Part shown: positions 8,502 to 17,783 of the stretch, in pieces | How positions within the stretch are numbered: the stretch's first letter is position 1 | Layout of the letters: every line of letters begins with the position of its first letter | Source of the DNA: Phycisphaerales bacterium | Lineage (GTDB): Bacteria; Planctomycetota; Phycisphaerae; Phycisphaerales; UBA1924 | Assembly: GCA_022843565.1 (NCBI GenBank) | Contig: JALHNK010000002.1 | Location: 1 to 64,000 of the forward strand | DNA: 64,000 nt | Direction: 5' to 3' | Translations under genes and position numbers: made by a program | Notes under the pieces: generated by a model | Database searches by the model: none | Seen by the model: only the letters and a program-made list of their open reading frames with translations | What the model was told of the DNA's origin: nothing

Positions 8502-9284
8502 ATGCACTCCGCTGTCGCACAACGCCGAATCCGAAGCGCCCAGATCTGGGCGGTGGTCCTGGTCGTGGGCGGGCTGGCGATCCTGTGGGTGCCGACGTCG
8601 TGGATCCGCAGCACGCCCGAGGCGCCGAAGCCCGCGCCCGCACCGACGAACCGCCTCTCGGGCCAGCAGGTGGCGATGGCCGATGTGCTGCCCTCGGGCG
8701 AGCTGGCGGGGATGTTGAATCGCGTGGTGCCGCCGCAGAAGAGCCCGGCGCCGCCGCCACCGCCGACGCCACCGCCGGGCGAAGCGAACACGCCGCCGCC
8801 ACCACCGCCGAAGCCGGTGATGGCGATCCGGATGCTCAGCGCGATCATCGGTCGCGGCGTTGGCCCCGACGGCCAGGACCGGCGGCGCGCGATCGTCTCG
8901 GTGGACGGTCAGCAGCTCATCGCATCGCCCGGCGATGTCATCGCCGGCAAAGAGGGCGCGCCGGACTGGGTCAAACTCACCGAGGTCCACACCGATCACC
9001 TGATGATCGAGAAGGCCGGCGGCGTGACCGAGCGGCTCGCCCTGACGATCCCCGTTGATCGGCCGGTGATGATCTTGCCGCAGGGCAACCCCGCAAACGT
9101 CAACGGCGGAGCGCCCAACGCCGGCGGCATCCCGCCCGGTGCGCCCGGCGGGCGGGCGCTGGGGCAGAACTTCCCGCCGAACCCCGCGGCGACTCCCGAA
9201 GACATGCGCGCCATGCGCGACAAGCTCCGCCTCAAGGGCAAGGCCACCGAGCCGGAAAACGGTGAAGAGGAACCCAAGAAGTGA
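8502..9284 (+). CDS. GspC/PilP-like inner-membrane secretion or pilus component
   Basis: 260 residues: short cytoplasmic N-terminus, one membrane segment (about 13-31), a Pro-rich periplasmic linker (about 83-105), then a small beta-rich domain (about 107-190) with ISVDG-type strands typical of GspC homology-region or PilP-like domains, and a disordered Gly/Pro/Lys-rich end. The similarity is structural and positional, not a firm family match. It is the first gene of a tight operon and overlaps the next start by 4 nt (GTGA), which supports translational coupling with the GspL- and GspM-like genes. Confidence 0.55.
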   Translation: MHSAVAQRRIRSAQIWAVVLVVGGLAILWVPTSWIRSTPEAPKPAPAPTNRLSGQQVAMADVLPSGELAGMLNRVVPPQKSPAPPPPPTPPPGEANTPPPPPPKPVMAIRMLSAIIGRGVGPDGQDRRRAIVSVDGQQLIASPGDVIAGKEGAPDWVKLTEVHTDHLMIEKAGGVTERLALTIPVDRPVMILPQGNPANVNGGAPNAGGIPPGAPGGRALGQNFPPNPAATPEDMRAMRDKLRLKGKATEPENGEEEPKK

Positions 9285-11386
9285 GCCACGCCGCGGTGTA
9301 CATCCGACGCGCCGGGAGCGGCAGCGTCATCGTCGGTGCTCGCCTGGTCCACGCGCGTGGCGAGCTTCAGTGGCACCCGCCGACGCCCGGCAGCGCCAGC
9401 GCCGCCGGGCCCGATGCGCCGCAGATCCAGAGCGCGATCAAGGCGTGCGCACAGTGGATCGTCAAGAGTCTGGCCACCGTGCCCGGCGAGCCGCAGTGGT
9501 CGCTGTGCCTGGATATGGACGGCTCGCGCTGCTCGTGGTTCTCTGCGCCCAGCGCCGATGAGCAACTGGTGACGGCGGCGATCGGCGCGGCGCAGCTCGC
9601 CGGCGAGAGCGCCGAGGGGCAGGGCTCGCTGGCGTGGCTGGGGCGGCACGAGGTCGGGACGGATCTGTCGGTGCAGCCGCTGGCGGCGCCGCCGACGCGT
9701 GGGCCCGGGGGCAAGGGACGGCGTGAGCGGAAGCGCGCCGGTGATGCCGGGGCGTGCCGCGTCGCAGTTTTGGCCAGTGCGGATCTGGGCGTGCGGCTGC
9801 TGCTGGATGAGCTGGACGCGATGAACGCGACGCCCGCTCGCGTGGTGAGCCTGCTGCACCTGCTCGGCGAGGGCTGGCAAGATCGCAAGGCCGGCGGCGA
9901 TGCGGAGTGTGTCGCGACGATCGTCGTTGACCCGCGCGGGCAGTTGCTCTGGTCGTGGAACGGCGGGCCGGGCGGCACCGCCCTGCTCTGCGGCGGCACG
10001 ATCCGGCTCCGCACCACAGCGCTCAGCGTCGGTGCTTCGAGCACGGACAGCGAATCGGCGATGGACAACGCGCTCTCGCGCGAGGGGCCCGAGGGGGGCG
10101 TGAACGCGGGCGCGGGTGTCGGCGGCGGCGAGCCCGGCGTGATCGAAGTCTCTCGGGGCGATGTGGGCCGGCTGGTGGCCGAGTGGCTCTCGTGGAGCGC
10201 GCAACTGGGGATCGCGCCGCGGCGAGTGCTCTGCGCCGGTCCGTCCAATCTCGTGTGCGTCGGGCTCGATGATGATCTGCCCAACGCGCCGGGGATCGGC
10301 GCCATGGGCCAGACGATCGGGCGGGGCTGGCCCGGCACCGTCGTCGCTGCGAAGGTCGAGGACGACCCGATCCTCGCGACGCTGCGCCAGAGCGTGATCG
10401 CGTGCAACGATCTGGGTCTTCCGGGCGCGCGGGCGTCGGATGTCGCGAGCGGCAAAGCGAAGAACGCCGGCGAGGCCGAGCCCGTGGATGGGCGGCTGGG
10501 CTTGCTGGAGCTTTCGCGCCGGCCCGGGCGGTCAAGCCGTCGGGTGTACGCGTGGAACTTTGTGATGCTCGTCGGGGCCGCGGTGTTGATCGCGGCGGTG
10601 GGGTACAAGCTGCAATCCGCGGCGGGGAGTTTGGACGAGCAGCGCATCGCCCGCACGAACGCGACGGCGGAGCTTCTGCTGACGGTGCGCGACGCGGCGC
10701 CCGGCGCCGCGACGGACCCGGACCCCGCGGCGATCCTCCGTCGCTCGCTGAAGGAGATGGAAGACACGCAGAAGAAGATCGTGCTGGAGCGGCCGGTCTT
10801 GGCGGAGTTCGCGCGGGTGATGCGGGCCTTTGGCTCGCTGGCGGACCGGACGATGGAGCTGCGAAGCATCGCGGTGGGCACCAACGAGGGCGGGTTGATG
10901 TCGGTTCACATGCCCGATGCCGACACGTCGACAATCCTCAACCAGCGACTGAGCGAGCAGAACGCGACCGGGCCCTGGTTGAACTGGAGCGGCGGCGCCA
11001 CGCGGCCGACGCGACCGACCGAGGGCAGCAGCGCCGCGTTTTCGTTCACCGTCGGCGCGGTGTGGGTCGAAACGCCCAAGCCGAAGGTGACGCCCGCGGC
11101 GCCCGCCGCCAAGCCCAAGCCGGCCGAGAGCACAACGCCCGGGGGATCTCCAGCGCCGGACGCGAAGAACGAGTCGCCGACAGCGACACCGCCTGCGCCC
11201 GGCGCGGCCGAGCCGCCACTCCCTTCATCGCCGCCGACACCCACCCCGCCTACGCCCCCCACGCCCACACCGGGCGATACTCCGCCCGCGCGCCCGCCGG
11301 AGCCAGCGCCTCAGCCGACCGAGCCGGGGCCGGGTACGCCGACGATCCGTGATCACGCAGCGCCGAGCGCAGGGGGGCGGCCATGA
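9281..11386 (+). CDS. GspL-like (PilM-PilN fusion-like) protein with Pro-rich tail
   Basis: 701 residues starting at a GTG that overlaps the previous stop. The N-terminal ~410 residues form a cytoplasmic domain with short beta-strand and Gly-rich stretches compatible with an actin-like GspL/PilM fold. A membrane segment follows at about 423-443 (FVMLVGAAVLIAAVGYKL). The next ~150 residues resemble periplasmic PilN/GspL (helix with KEMEDTQKKIV, then LRSIAV and strands). The last ~100 residues are a low-complexity Pro/Thr/Ala-rich tail, unusual for this family. It probably links a cytoplasmic secretion or pilus ATPase to periplasmic parts; no such ATPase is in this window. It overlaps the next gene by 4 nt. 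Confidence 0.6.
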   Translation: MSHAAVYIRRAGSGSVIVGARLVHARGELQWHPPTPGSASAAGPDAPQIQSAIKACAQWIVKSLATVPGEPQWSLCLDMDGSRCSWFSAPSADEQLVTAAIGAAQLAGESAEGQGSLAWLGRHEVGTDLSVQPLAAPPTRGPGGKGRRERKRAGDAGACRVAVLASADLGVRLLLDELDAMNATPARVVSLLHLLGEGWQDRKAGGDAECVATIVVDPRGQLLWSWNGGPGGTALLCGGTIRLRTTALSVGASSTDSESAMDNALSREGPEGGVNAGAGVGGGEPGVIEVSRGDVGRLVAEWLSWSAQLGIAPRRVLCAGPSNLVCVGLDDDLPNAPGIGAMGQTIGRGWPGTVVAAKVEDDPILATLRQSVIACNDLGLPGARASDVASGKAKNAGEAEPVDGRLGLLELSRRPGRSSRRVYAWNFVMLVGAAVLIAAVGYKLQSAAGSLDEQRIARTNATAELLLTVRDAAPGAATDPDPAAILRRSLKEMEDTQKKIVLERPVLAEFARVMRAFGSLADRTMELRSIAVGTNEGGLMSVHMPDADTSTILNQRLSEQNATGPWLNWSGGATRPTRPTEGSSAAFSFTVGAVWVETPKPKVTPAAPAAKPKPAESTTPGGSPAPDAKNESPTATPPAPGAAEPPLPSSPPTPTPPTPPTPTPGDTPPARPPEPAPQPTEPGPGTPTIRDHAAPSAGGRP

Positions 11387-11964
11387 GCGGCGAACCGTTT
11401 CGATTGACCGAAGAAACGCGGATGGAGTTGACCGGCGAAGCGGGCAACGCGGCGCGGCGCAACCGCCCGCTGTGGCTCTTGGCCATCGGCGGGTTCCTGC
11501 TGCTGGCGTCGCTGGTGTACGCGCTGTATGGGTTGTCTCTGGGCGGCGTCGCCGCGGCGGCGCTGGCGCGACAGAACACCCGCTCGGGCGAGATCGAGCA
11601 GTTGATCGCCAGGATGACGGCCATCAAGCAGTCCGACGCGGCCTCCAGCGAGCGGTTCCGCGTCGACCCGGCGCTGGCGAGCAAGCTGGAAACCGCCGCT
11701 CGCGACATCGGGCTCACGATGTCCGTCTCGCTCAACGAGGATGACAAGAACTCGCGCGTGAAGAACCTCGGTCGTCGCAAGCTCTCGATCGAGGCCAAGG
11801 GGCAGACGGCGCCGGCGATCCTCGGGTTTCTTGAGCGAGCGGTCAGCGATGTGCAGGGGCTCGAGCTTGCGTATATCCGGCTCGTGCCCGGCACGCTGAA
11901 GACCGAGGCGGGCGAGCCGACGTGGGACGCGTCATTCAAGTTCACGCGCTGGGAGCAGCGCTAG
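11383..11964 (+). CDS. GspM/PilO-like inner-membrane protein
   Basis: 193 residues with one membrane segment (about 28-50, LWLLAIGGFLLLASLVYAL), a short coiled coil and a small alpha/beta domain ending in FKFTRWEQR. Size, topology and its position directly after the GspL-like gene match GspM or PilO, which dimerise with GspL or PilN through ferredoxin-like folds. The start overlaps the previous stop (ATGA). Sequence alone does not separate a type II secretion role from a type IV pilus role. Confidence 0.6.
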   Translation: MSGEPFRLTEETRMELTGEAGNAARRNRPLWLLAIGGFLLLASLVYALYGLSLGGVAAAALARQNTRSGEIEQLIARMTAIKQSDAASSERFRVDPALASKLETAARDIGLTMSVSLNEDDKNSRVKNLGRRKLSIEAKGQTAPAILGFLERAVSDVQGLELAYIRLVPGTLKTEAGEPTWDASFKFTRWEQR

Positions 11965-12045
11965 TTCAACACACACGCCGGTCTGGAATCGGGGCCGGCG
12001 ACGGCGCGGGTCTTCGGGGGATTGTTCATGCAAGGAAGATCAACG

Positions 12046-12699
12046 ATGCGGAACGGCACTTCAACGGGCTCGCGACTGACACGCTCACGATGCTGCGCGA
12101 TGGCGGCGCTGGTCGTCGTTACGCTGGCGACGCTGGGCGGCTGCGCCGGCCGAAACGACGACATGCCGCTCTCGCCGGAGGTACGACTGCGCGAGGCGAC
12201 GGGGTACTTTGAGGCGGGGAACACCGCGTATCGCGCCAAGCGCAACGACGAGGCGATCGAGAACTATCAGAAGGCGGTCGAGACGTACAAAGAGCTCCCC
12301 TATGCCTGGAACAACCTGGGCAAGGCGGTCTTGGAGCGTGATCAGCAGGGTGACAGGATGTACGCGGCGGATTGCTTCAAGATGGCCGCGGACCTGGATC
12401 GGACCGACTGGCGTCCGGTGGCGAACATCGGATCGATCTATCACAAGCTGGGGTATCTGGATGACGCGGCGAAGTGGTACGGGCTCGCCCTTGAACGCGA
12501 GCCGAACGCCGAGCCGGCGCTGCTGAACTCGATCCTGGTCGATCACCTGCGCGATCAGCGAACGGAAGAGACCGCGGCGAGGATCCGCCGGGCACTGCTG
12601 CTGGTAACAGATCCCGAATGGCAGGCGTATCTGCGTCGCCAGCGGGAGATTGTTCATGGACGTCTTCTAGAATCCCGCAGTTCAGTGGGCCAGCCGTAG
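12046..12699 (+). CDS. TPR-containing lipoprotein
   Basis: 217 residues from the ATG at 12046, which follows GGAAG at good spacing; upstream in-frame ATG and TTG codons are less likely. A lipoprotein signal peptide ends in a TLGGC-AG lipobox. Three to four tetratricopeptide repeats follow (for example AGNTAYRAKRNDEAIENYQK, PYAWNNLGKAV, WRPVANIGSIYHKLGYLDDA). Its place after the GspC/L/M-like genes suggests a PilF/PilW-type pilotin or assembly role in the same system; this is inference from position. Confidence 0.75.
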   Translation: MRNGTSTGSRLTRSRCCAMAALVVVTLATLGGCAGRNDDMPLSPEVRLREATGYFEAGNTAYRAKRNDEAIENYQKAVETYKELPYAWNNLGKAVLERDQQGDRMYAADCFKMAADLDRTDWRPVANIGSIYHKLGYLDDAAKWYGLALEREPNAEPALLNSILVDHLRDQRTEETAARIRRALLLVTDPEWQAYLRRQREIVHGRLLESRSSVGQP

Positions 12700-12719
12700 T
12701 GTTGGTGTAGACTTTCCGA

Positions 12720-12751
12720 CGCGCCGCCCGCTGGATCGAGCGGGCGGCGTG
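12720..12751 (+). terminator. Strong GC hairpin after the TPR lipoprotein gene
   Basis: An 11-bp perfect stem (CGCCGCCCGCT and its complement) with a 6-nt loop lies 21 nt past the stop. No clear T-tract follows, so it is either a GC-rich terminator or an RNA-stabilising structure at the operon end. Confidence 0.5.
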
Positions 12752-12835
12752 GTTCGAAATGTGGTCTCGTGGGGCTCGCACCGGCTCGCGCCGGGGCGCG
12801 GTGTCCCTCCCTGAAAACGTCGGCCGGAGTCAACC

Positions 12836-15127
12836 ATGACCGATTCGTTGCGTATGCGTGTGGCGGCCCTCATTGTGCTGGCCGGTGGTATTGGCGGGGC
12901 CAGTTCAGCAATGGCCCAGGACTCGATCTCGACGACCAACGGCCTGCCGGGCGACGCCGCGAGCGCGTACGCGATCGGCGCGACGCAGACGCAGGTGCTG
13001 AACTACATCGTTGACACGACGGTTCAGAACACCTCGTGGGGCAACACGTATCGGCTGGCGCCGCTGGTGAAGGCCAGCGCGTCAACCAGCAGCGGATTCT
13101 TCAATCACCTGATCGCCTCGCAAGGCGTGAGCAACCGGTTCTCACCGGTCGGCGCCCTGCCGCGGGCGAGCTATCGACTCTGGACGACCGCCGGCGGCGG
13201 CGTGAACCCCACGCCCGGTCGCAACAACCTCGGCACAACGATCTTCACCAACACCGTGCAGGGCCACACGTTCGGCGTCTCATTCCTGGAGTTCGCCGGC
13301 GGGCCCAACACGATCTTTGGCGATGGTGACGATGAGAACAACATCATCGGCGTCCTGGCCTCGTTTGATCCGCTGAACCCCGGTCGCGTCTACGCCTCGC
13401 GAATCGTCGCAGCGACCAACCGCACCAACGGCACCGCCGGCACGTTCTCCAACGCGAGCTTCGGCCTCGGCGGCATCGACGAGGCCGGCCACATCGCCTT
13501 CTACGCCGACGGCCTCTCGACCAGCCTCGGCGATGACGCCATCACCAACAAGCGCTACTACCGCATCGCCGGCGCCACGCGCTCCAGTTCCGTGCTCAAC
13601 TCGATCCGCGGCACCACCTCGGGCGATGCGTCACGCACCTCGCTCCTTCTTGGCACAACCACCTCGCTGACCACGCCGACGCTCATCTCGACGAACATCG
13701 CCGGCCGGCCCTTGGTGCTCGGCCTGGACTTCGCAAACACAGAGCAGATCGAGCAGTCCGCTGGCACGATGACCAGCATCGCCACGCACCTCAGCGCCAG
13801 CGCCTCGCTCCGCGGGCCCATGACCTTCATCTCGCGCCCCTTCGTCCTGCTCAGCAACGGGCTCAGCGACGCCGGCACCGGCATCGCCCTCTCGCGCCTC
13901 ACCAGCGAGACCAAGACCCGCGGCCTCAGCATCTGGGGTGTCAACACCAGCGGCACCACTGACTCCACCGCACGCTTCACGCTCCCGCTCGTTTCCACCG
14001 AGCTGACCGACCCGATCGACGGCTTCAACCCGTCGAACACCTTCGGCTCGCTGGGCAACCACGAGTTCATGAACTATCAGTCACAGGTCTGCTTCCGCGG
14101 GCCCAGCGGGCCGGTCTCCGGCACCGTGCTGCCCGATGGCTCGCTGCTGCTGGCCGCCGGTGTCGCAGCGACCGGTGGCGGCGCGACCACGCCGCAGTCG
14201 ATGGACAACTACATCGCCGTCGCCCGCGTTGATACGACCGGCAACGCGACCTGGGTCGTCGCGGCTCACACCGGCGGGCCCACGGGAGCCGCGGGCCTCT
14301 TGGCGAAGCAGATCCTCGGCCCGAGCGGCACGCCCATCGGCACGCTGGCTAAGTACAACGAGGCCTTCCCCGGCGCGACCAGCGGCCCCTCGATCAGCCC
14401 GCCGGCGATGGACCGCCTGGGCAACCTGTACTTCCTTTCCACGATCATGCTGAACGGCACGCCGAACACCTTCAGCACCGGCCTCATCCGCGCAAACCGC
14501 AACAGCACCACCGGCGGCTATCAGCTCGAGCTGATCACCAAGGTCGGCGACGTCTACGCGGGCGCGAACTCGGCCCGCAACTATCAGATTCAGTTCCTGG
14601 GCGTTGCCGATGCGGACAGTGTCGACAGCGGCGCGGTTTGGCCTTCGAGCATCGTGCAGGATCTGCCCAGCACCGTGACCAACCCCGCGGGGCTGTCGTA
14701 TGGCTCGCCGCGAACGCTGGGCTCGATGGTTTTCCGTGCCAAGGTCGTCTATGACGTGAACAACGACGGGAACTTCATCGACCCGACGCAGCCGGTCAGC
14801 GCCTCGCCCGATCAGGCGTACAACGTCCTCATGGTCATGCTCCCCGGTGACGAGGCCGTCTCTCGCTGCTCCGCAGCGGACATCGCCTTTGACGACGGCA
14901 ACGCCCTGCCGCCGATCGGCATCCCCGGCGGCACGAACAACGGCGTGACCGAGGGCGATTACAACCTCTTCTTCGCCAACTTCTTTGACGCACTGCCGGT
15001 CTGCGACATCGCCAATGACGACGGCTCGCCGCTGCCGCCCTTCGGCACGCTTGACACCAACAACGGCGTCACCGAGGCCGACTACAACCTCTTCTTCGCG
15101 ATCTACTTCGATGGCTGCCCGTCGTGA
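12836..15127 (+). CDS. Exported protein with C-terminal GC-type dockerin repeats
   Basis: 763 residues with a Sec signal peptide (cleavage likely after SSAMAQ near residue 29). The body (about 30-670) is Thr/Ser/Gly/Asn-rich and beta-rich, with no recognised enzymatic motif. The last ~82 residues hold two dockerin-like repeats, each with an Asp-rich loop (ADIAFDDG, CDIANDDG), then NNGVTEGDYNLFFANFFD or NNGVTEADYNLFFAIYFD, and the protein ends GCPS. NCBI calls such planctomycete tails GC-type dockerin domains. They may bind calcium and attach the protein at the surface or to partners. The function of the body is unknown. Confidence 0.8.
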   Translation: MTDSLRMRVAALIVLAGGIGGASSAMAQDSISTTNGLPGDAASAYAIGATQTQVLNYIVDTTVQNTSWGNTYRLAPLVKASASTSSGFFNHLIASQGVSNRFSPVGALPRASYRLWTTAGGGVNPTPGRNNLGTTIFTNTVQGHTFGVSFLEFAGGPNTIFGDGDDENNIIGVLASFDPLNPGRVYASRIVAATNRTNGTAGTFSNASFGLGGIDEAGHIAFYADGLSTSLGDDAITNKRYYRIAGATRSSSVLNSIRGTTSGDASRTSLLLGTTTSLTTPTLISTNIAGRPLVLGLDFANTEQIEQSAGTMTSIATHLSASASLRGPMTFISRPFVLLSNGLSDAGTGIALSRLTSETKTRGLSIWGVNTSGTTDSTARFTLPLVSTELTDPIDGFNPSNTFGSLGNHEFMNYQSQVCFRGPSGPVSGTVLPDGSLLLAAGVAATGGGATTPQSMDNYIAVARVDTTGNATWVVAAHTGGPTGAAGLLAKQILGPSGTPIGTLAKYNEAFPGATSGPSISPPAMDRLGNLYFLSTIMLNGTPNTFSTGLIRANRNSTTGGYQLELITKVGDVYAGANSARNYQIQFLGVADADSVDSGAVWPSSIVQDLPSTVTNPAGLSYGSPRTLGSMVFRAKVVYDVNNDGNFIDPTQPVSASPDQAYNVLMVMLPGDEAVSRCSAADIAFDDGNALPPIGIPGGTNNGVTEGDYNLFFANFFDALPVCDIANDDGSPLPPFGTLDTNNGVTEADYNLFFAIYFDGCPS

Positions 15128-15131
15128 GGAA

Positions 15132-15225
15132 GGGCCGAGGTTTGAGGGCCGAGGGCCGAGTTGGAAGGCGCCGGGCATCAGTTTGTTCTGCTGAAATCTG
15201 ACGACTGAAAACTGACAACTGAACC
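15132..15225. repeat. Heptamer array (GGGCCGA and CTGAnnn words)
   Basis: GGGCCGA occurs at 15132, 15146 and 15153 (spacings 14 and 7). CTGA occurs at 15191, 15198, 15205, 15212 and 15219, an exact 7-nt period over five units. The array fills the gap between two dockerin-protein genes and begins right after the first stop. The first half is nearly the same as the start of the array at 59871. Confidence 0.8.
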
Positions 15226-15243
15226 TCTGCCGGAGTTCTCTCG

Positions 15244-16398
15244 ATGAACGTTCGCGCTTCCAATCGACTCGTTCTCGCCTCCGCCACGACGATCGTCGCC
15301 GCCCTCGCGGGTGCGGCGCACGCCCAGCCCTATCTCTGCACGGTGAACTCCACCACCAGCTCGCTGTCGTCGACGATCGGCGTCAACGTGTCGCTGAACG
15401 GCTCGTTCCGCGGGAACTACGTGCAGGCGACGAACCCGACGGGCACGCGCACGAACCCCGGCCTCGGCAGCGCCGCGGCCCCCATCAACAACCCGATCAA
15501 CTTCACCGGCACCGGTGGCACCGCCTCGCCGCCGCCGGCGGTCAACACGCGCCCCAGTGGCACGTTCTTCCTCAAACTGAACCCCACGGTGAACACCGTC
15601 ACGCTCTCGGCGCTGGACATCAACCTGCGCGGAGCCTCGCCGGCGCCGACACTGGCGACGTCGATCTCGATCAACTACTCGACCTTCCGCACATTCGCGC
15701 CGAACTACAACTACTTCTCGCTGGGTGTACCGGTGACTGTCCCGGTGGGCAACGCGACGGTGAACGCTCTTCGGCTGACGCAGGACTCGGCGGTGGTCGG
15801 ACCGCTGACGCCCGGCGCTGGCGGGTCGTACACGTTCTCGCTGGTTGTGCCGTGCACGATCGATTCGACGGTTGAGCTCCAGGGCTCATCGAGCGATACG
15901 ACGGGCGCCGCGGTGCTGACCATCAACGGAGTCGTGAGCGCCGGCGCCGCGGGCGCTCAGACGATCTCGCTCACGCTGACGGCGCCGACGAACATCACGC
16001 AGCAGATTCCCCCGGCCCCGGGCGTGCCGATCCCGTTTGAGCTGCCCCCGCCGCCGTTCAGCACCGGGCCGAACGCGAACGTGATTCTGACGGCGAACAT
16101 CATCTCACCCAGCAGCACGACGATCGCCGGGACGACGACGCTCCCGAGCGCTGGCGAGAAACTGAGCCCGGTGGACATCGCCGATGATCAGGGCAATCTC
16201 CCGCCGCGCGCCGGCATCCCGAACAACGGCGTGACCGAGGGCGATTACAACGCCTTCTTCTCGAACTACTTTGACGCCAACCCGCTGGTGGATATCGCCG
16301 ACGACCAGGGCACGCCGCTGCCCGGCTCGTTCGATGTCCCGAACAACGGCGTGACCGAGGGCGATTACAACTGCTTCTTCAGCGTGTACTTCTCCTAA
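15244..16398 (+). CDS. Exported beta-rich protein with dockerin-like repeats lacking the terminal GC
   Basis: 384 residues with a signal peptide ending near AGAAHAQ. The body is rich in Thr, Asn, Pro and Gly and probably beta-sandwich; no family was recognised. Two dockerin-like repeats close it (VDIADDQGN..., PNNGVTEGDYNAFFSNYFD; VDIADDQGT..., PNNGVTEGDYNCFFSVYFS). Unlike its relatives here, the Cys before each Asp loop is replaced by Val and the chain stops at YFS, without the Gly-Cys end. It may be the second gene of a unit with the upstream dockerin protein; an intrinsic terminator follows at 16509. Confidence 0.78.
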   Translation: MNVRASNRLVLASATTIVAALAGAAHAQPYLCTVNSTTSSLSSTIGVNVSLNGSFRGNYVQATNPTGTRTNPGLGSAAAPINNPINFTGTGGTASPPPAVNTRPSGTFFLKLNPTVNTVTLSALDINLRGASPAPTLATSISINYSTFRTFAPNYNYFSLGVPVTVPVGNATVNALRLTQDSAVVGPLTPGAGGSYTFSLVVPCTIDSTVELQGSSSDTTGAAVLTINGVVSAGAAGAQTISLTLTAPTNITQQIPPAPGVPIPFELPPPPFSTGPNANVILTANIISPSSTTIAGTTTLPSAGEKLSPVDIADDQGNLPPRAGIPNNGVTEGDYNAFFSNYFDANPLVDIADDQGTPLPGSFDVPNNGVTEGDYNCFFSVYFS

Positions 16399-16434
16399 CT
16401 CATCGCGACCGCCCGCGCTGCGCCGTCGCGACGT

Positions 16435-16470
16435 GCCATGCGCCATGTGCGATGTGCCCATGTGCGATCC
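16435..16470. repeat. Short tandem array of GCSATG-type words
   Basis: Words GCCATGC, GCCATGT, GCGATGT, GCCCATGT and GCGATCC start at 16435, 16442, 16449, 16456 and 16464, giving spacings of 7, 7, 7 and 8 nt. The array lies between the stop at 16398 and the terminator at 16509. Confidence 0.6.
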
Positions 16471-16508
16471 GCGTATGCCGCCCGATAACGCAGCCCGACT
16501 TCGTCCCG

Positions 16509-16540
16509 CCGCCCGCGAGCCCCGCGGGCGGTTTTCTTTG
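16509..16540 (+). terminator. Intrinsic terminator of the 15244-16398 gene
   Basis: An 8-bp GC stem (CCGCCCGC with GCGGGCGG, loop GAGCCCC) ending at 16531 is followed by TTTTCTTTG. This is a textbook Rho-independent terminator. The remaining gap to 16750 holds no gene; it only leads to the next ribosome site. Confidence 0.85.
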
Positions 16541-16750
16541 CAACCGGTACACACCTTCATTGCGAATGGAATGGTGGGCGCACCGAGAACCACGAATCGG
16601 CCCGACTCCAACGCCTCGCACGCGACATAGATGTCACGACCCGAGGTTGCTCGAACGCGATGAGTTCGCCTTGATGGCCTGACACGCCCGCGTGTGGCAG
16701 ACTTGTTCTGTCTCACCTGTCGGTCCAACGTTCGAAGAGGAGTGTCGCAC

Positions 16751-17647
16751 ATGTCTGGTCGAAGTCTCGCCCCGCGCTGCGGGGCACGAGCGGCGTTTGC
16801 CGCTCTGGCGATCTCGTGCGCTGTGCCCGGTGCCGCCTTGGCGACACCGGCGTATCAGTCGGCCTTCAACTCGCCCCCGGGCGATGAGTGGTCGATCTCG
16901 ACGCTGACGACCACGCCCTCGGGCGAGACGTTCCTCGGCCAGTTCGCGTCGGACAAAGCCTCCCTCAAGCTCTCAGGCCTTGCGGATCACTCGCACGCCG
17001 TCATCGCGCTGGACCTCATCATCGTTGGGCAGTGGAAAGGCAACTCCGGCAAGGTCCCCCAGAAGATCACGATCATCGTCGACGGCAAGCGTGTCGTCCT
17101 GGATTCGACATTTGCCAACGAGGGTGTCGCTGGTGCGACGCAGTCATACCCCTACGGCGCGAGCGTCGAGGTCTCCAGCGTCCCCGGCAGCGGTGCCTAC
17201 ACCTCCAACACTCTCGGCTTCACGCGCCCAGGCGGCGACACCGTCTATCGCCTTGTCTTCACCATCAAGCACGCCTCGCCGGACATGGCCATCGAGTTCG
17301 AGGGCAGCGGCCTGCCCGAAGACGGCTCGGCGATCTGGGGCATTGACAACATCGCCGTCGAACTCTTCAACTTCAACCTCGACGCGGGCCTCATGGGCGC
17401 GATGTTCGGCCCCTCGGGCGCCACCGGCGGCTCCCTCGGCGGCGGTGGCGGCATCGGCAGCAACCCGCCGGGCCCCTCGTTCGGCGGTGGTGGTGGTGGC
17501 GGCGGTGGCGGGGGCGGTGGTGGTGGGGGCGGCGGCGGCGGCGATCCGACTCCCCCGCCCCCGGAAGTTCCGGTCGTCCCCGCGCCCGGCACCGCGGCTC
17601 TCCTGGCCCTCGGCGGGCTCTATGCGTCGCGCCGTCGGCGTGGATAG
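16751..17647 (+). CDS. Exported protein with poly-Gly linker and PEP-CTERM-like tail
   Basis: 298 residues from the ATG at 16751, preceded by GAGGAG. A signal peptide ends near AVPGAALA. The central domain (about 30-215) is beta-rich with a concanavalin-like look (FEGSGLPEDGSAIWGIDNIAVE), suggesting a carbohydrate-binding-type jelly roll. A long, almost pure Gly tract follows, then Pro, then a sorting tail VPAPGTAALLALGGLYAS with RRRRG at the end: short motif, hydrophobic helix, Arg cluster. That is the PEP-CTERM architecture with PAPG instead of PEP, read by exosortase/archaeosortase-type enzymes. No exosortase gene is nearby. Confidence 0.75.
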   Translation: MSGRSLAPRCGARAAFAALAISCAVPGAALATPAYQSAFNSPPGDEWSISTLTTTPSGETFLGQFASDKASLKLSGLADHSHAVIALDLIIVGQWKGNSGKVPQKITIIVDGKRVVLDSTFANEGVAGATQSYPYGASVEVSSVPGSGAYTSNTLGFTRPGGDTVYRLVFTIKHASPDMAIEFEGSGLPEDGSAIWGIDNIAVELFNFNLDAGLMGAMFGPSGATGGSLGGGGGIGSNPPGPSFGGGGGGGGGGGGGGGGGGGGDPTPPPPEVPVVPAPGTAALLALGGLYASRRRRG

Positions 17648-17783
17648 ACTCTTTCATCATCGCGGAGGCCCGTCTTGATGGCGAGCCGCGCGGACCATCG
17701 TCAGAGCGTTTCGACTCCCACCCCCGCGCGACGGACCGTGCTGGTGTATTGGAGACTGGGTCGATCGCTCAACAGGGGACACC

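Noticed and set aside
12752-12760. GGTTCGAAA resembling a tRNA T-loop
   Set aside because: No acceptor, D or anticodon stems can be folded around it; it is the flank of the hairpin at 12720.
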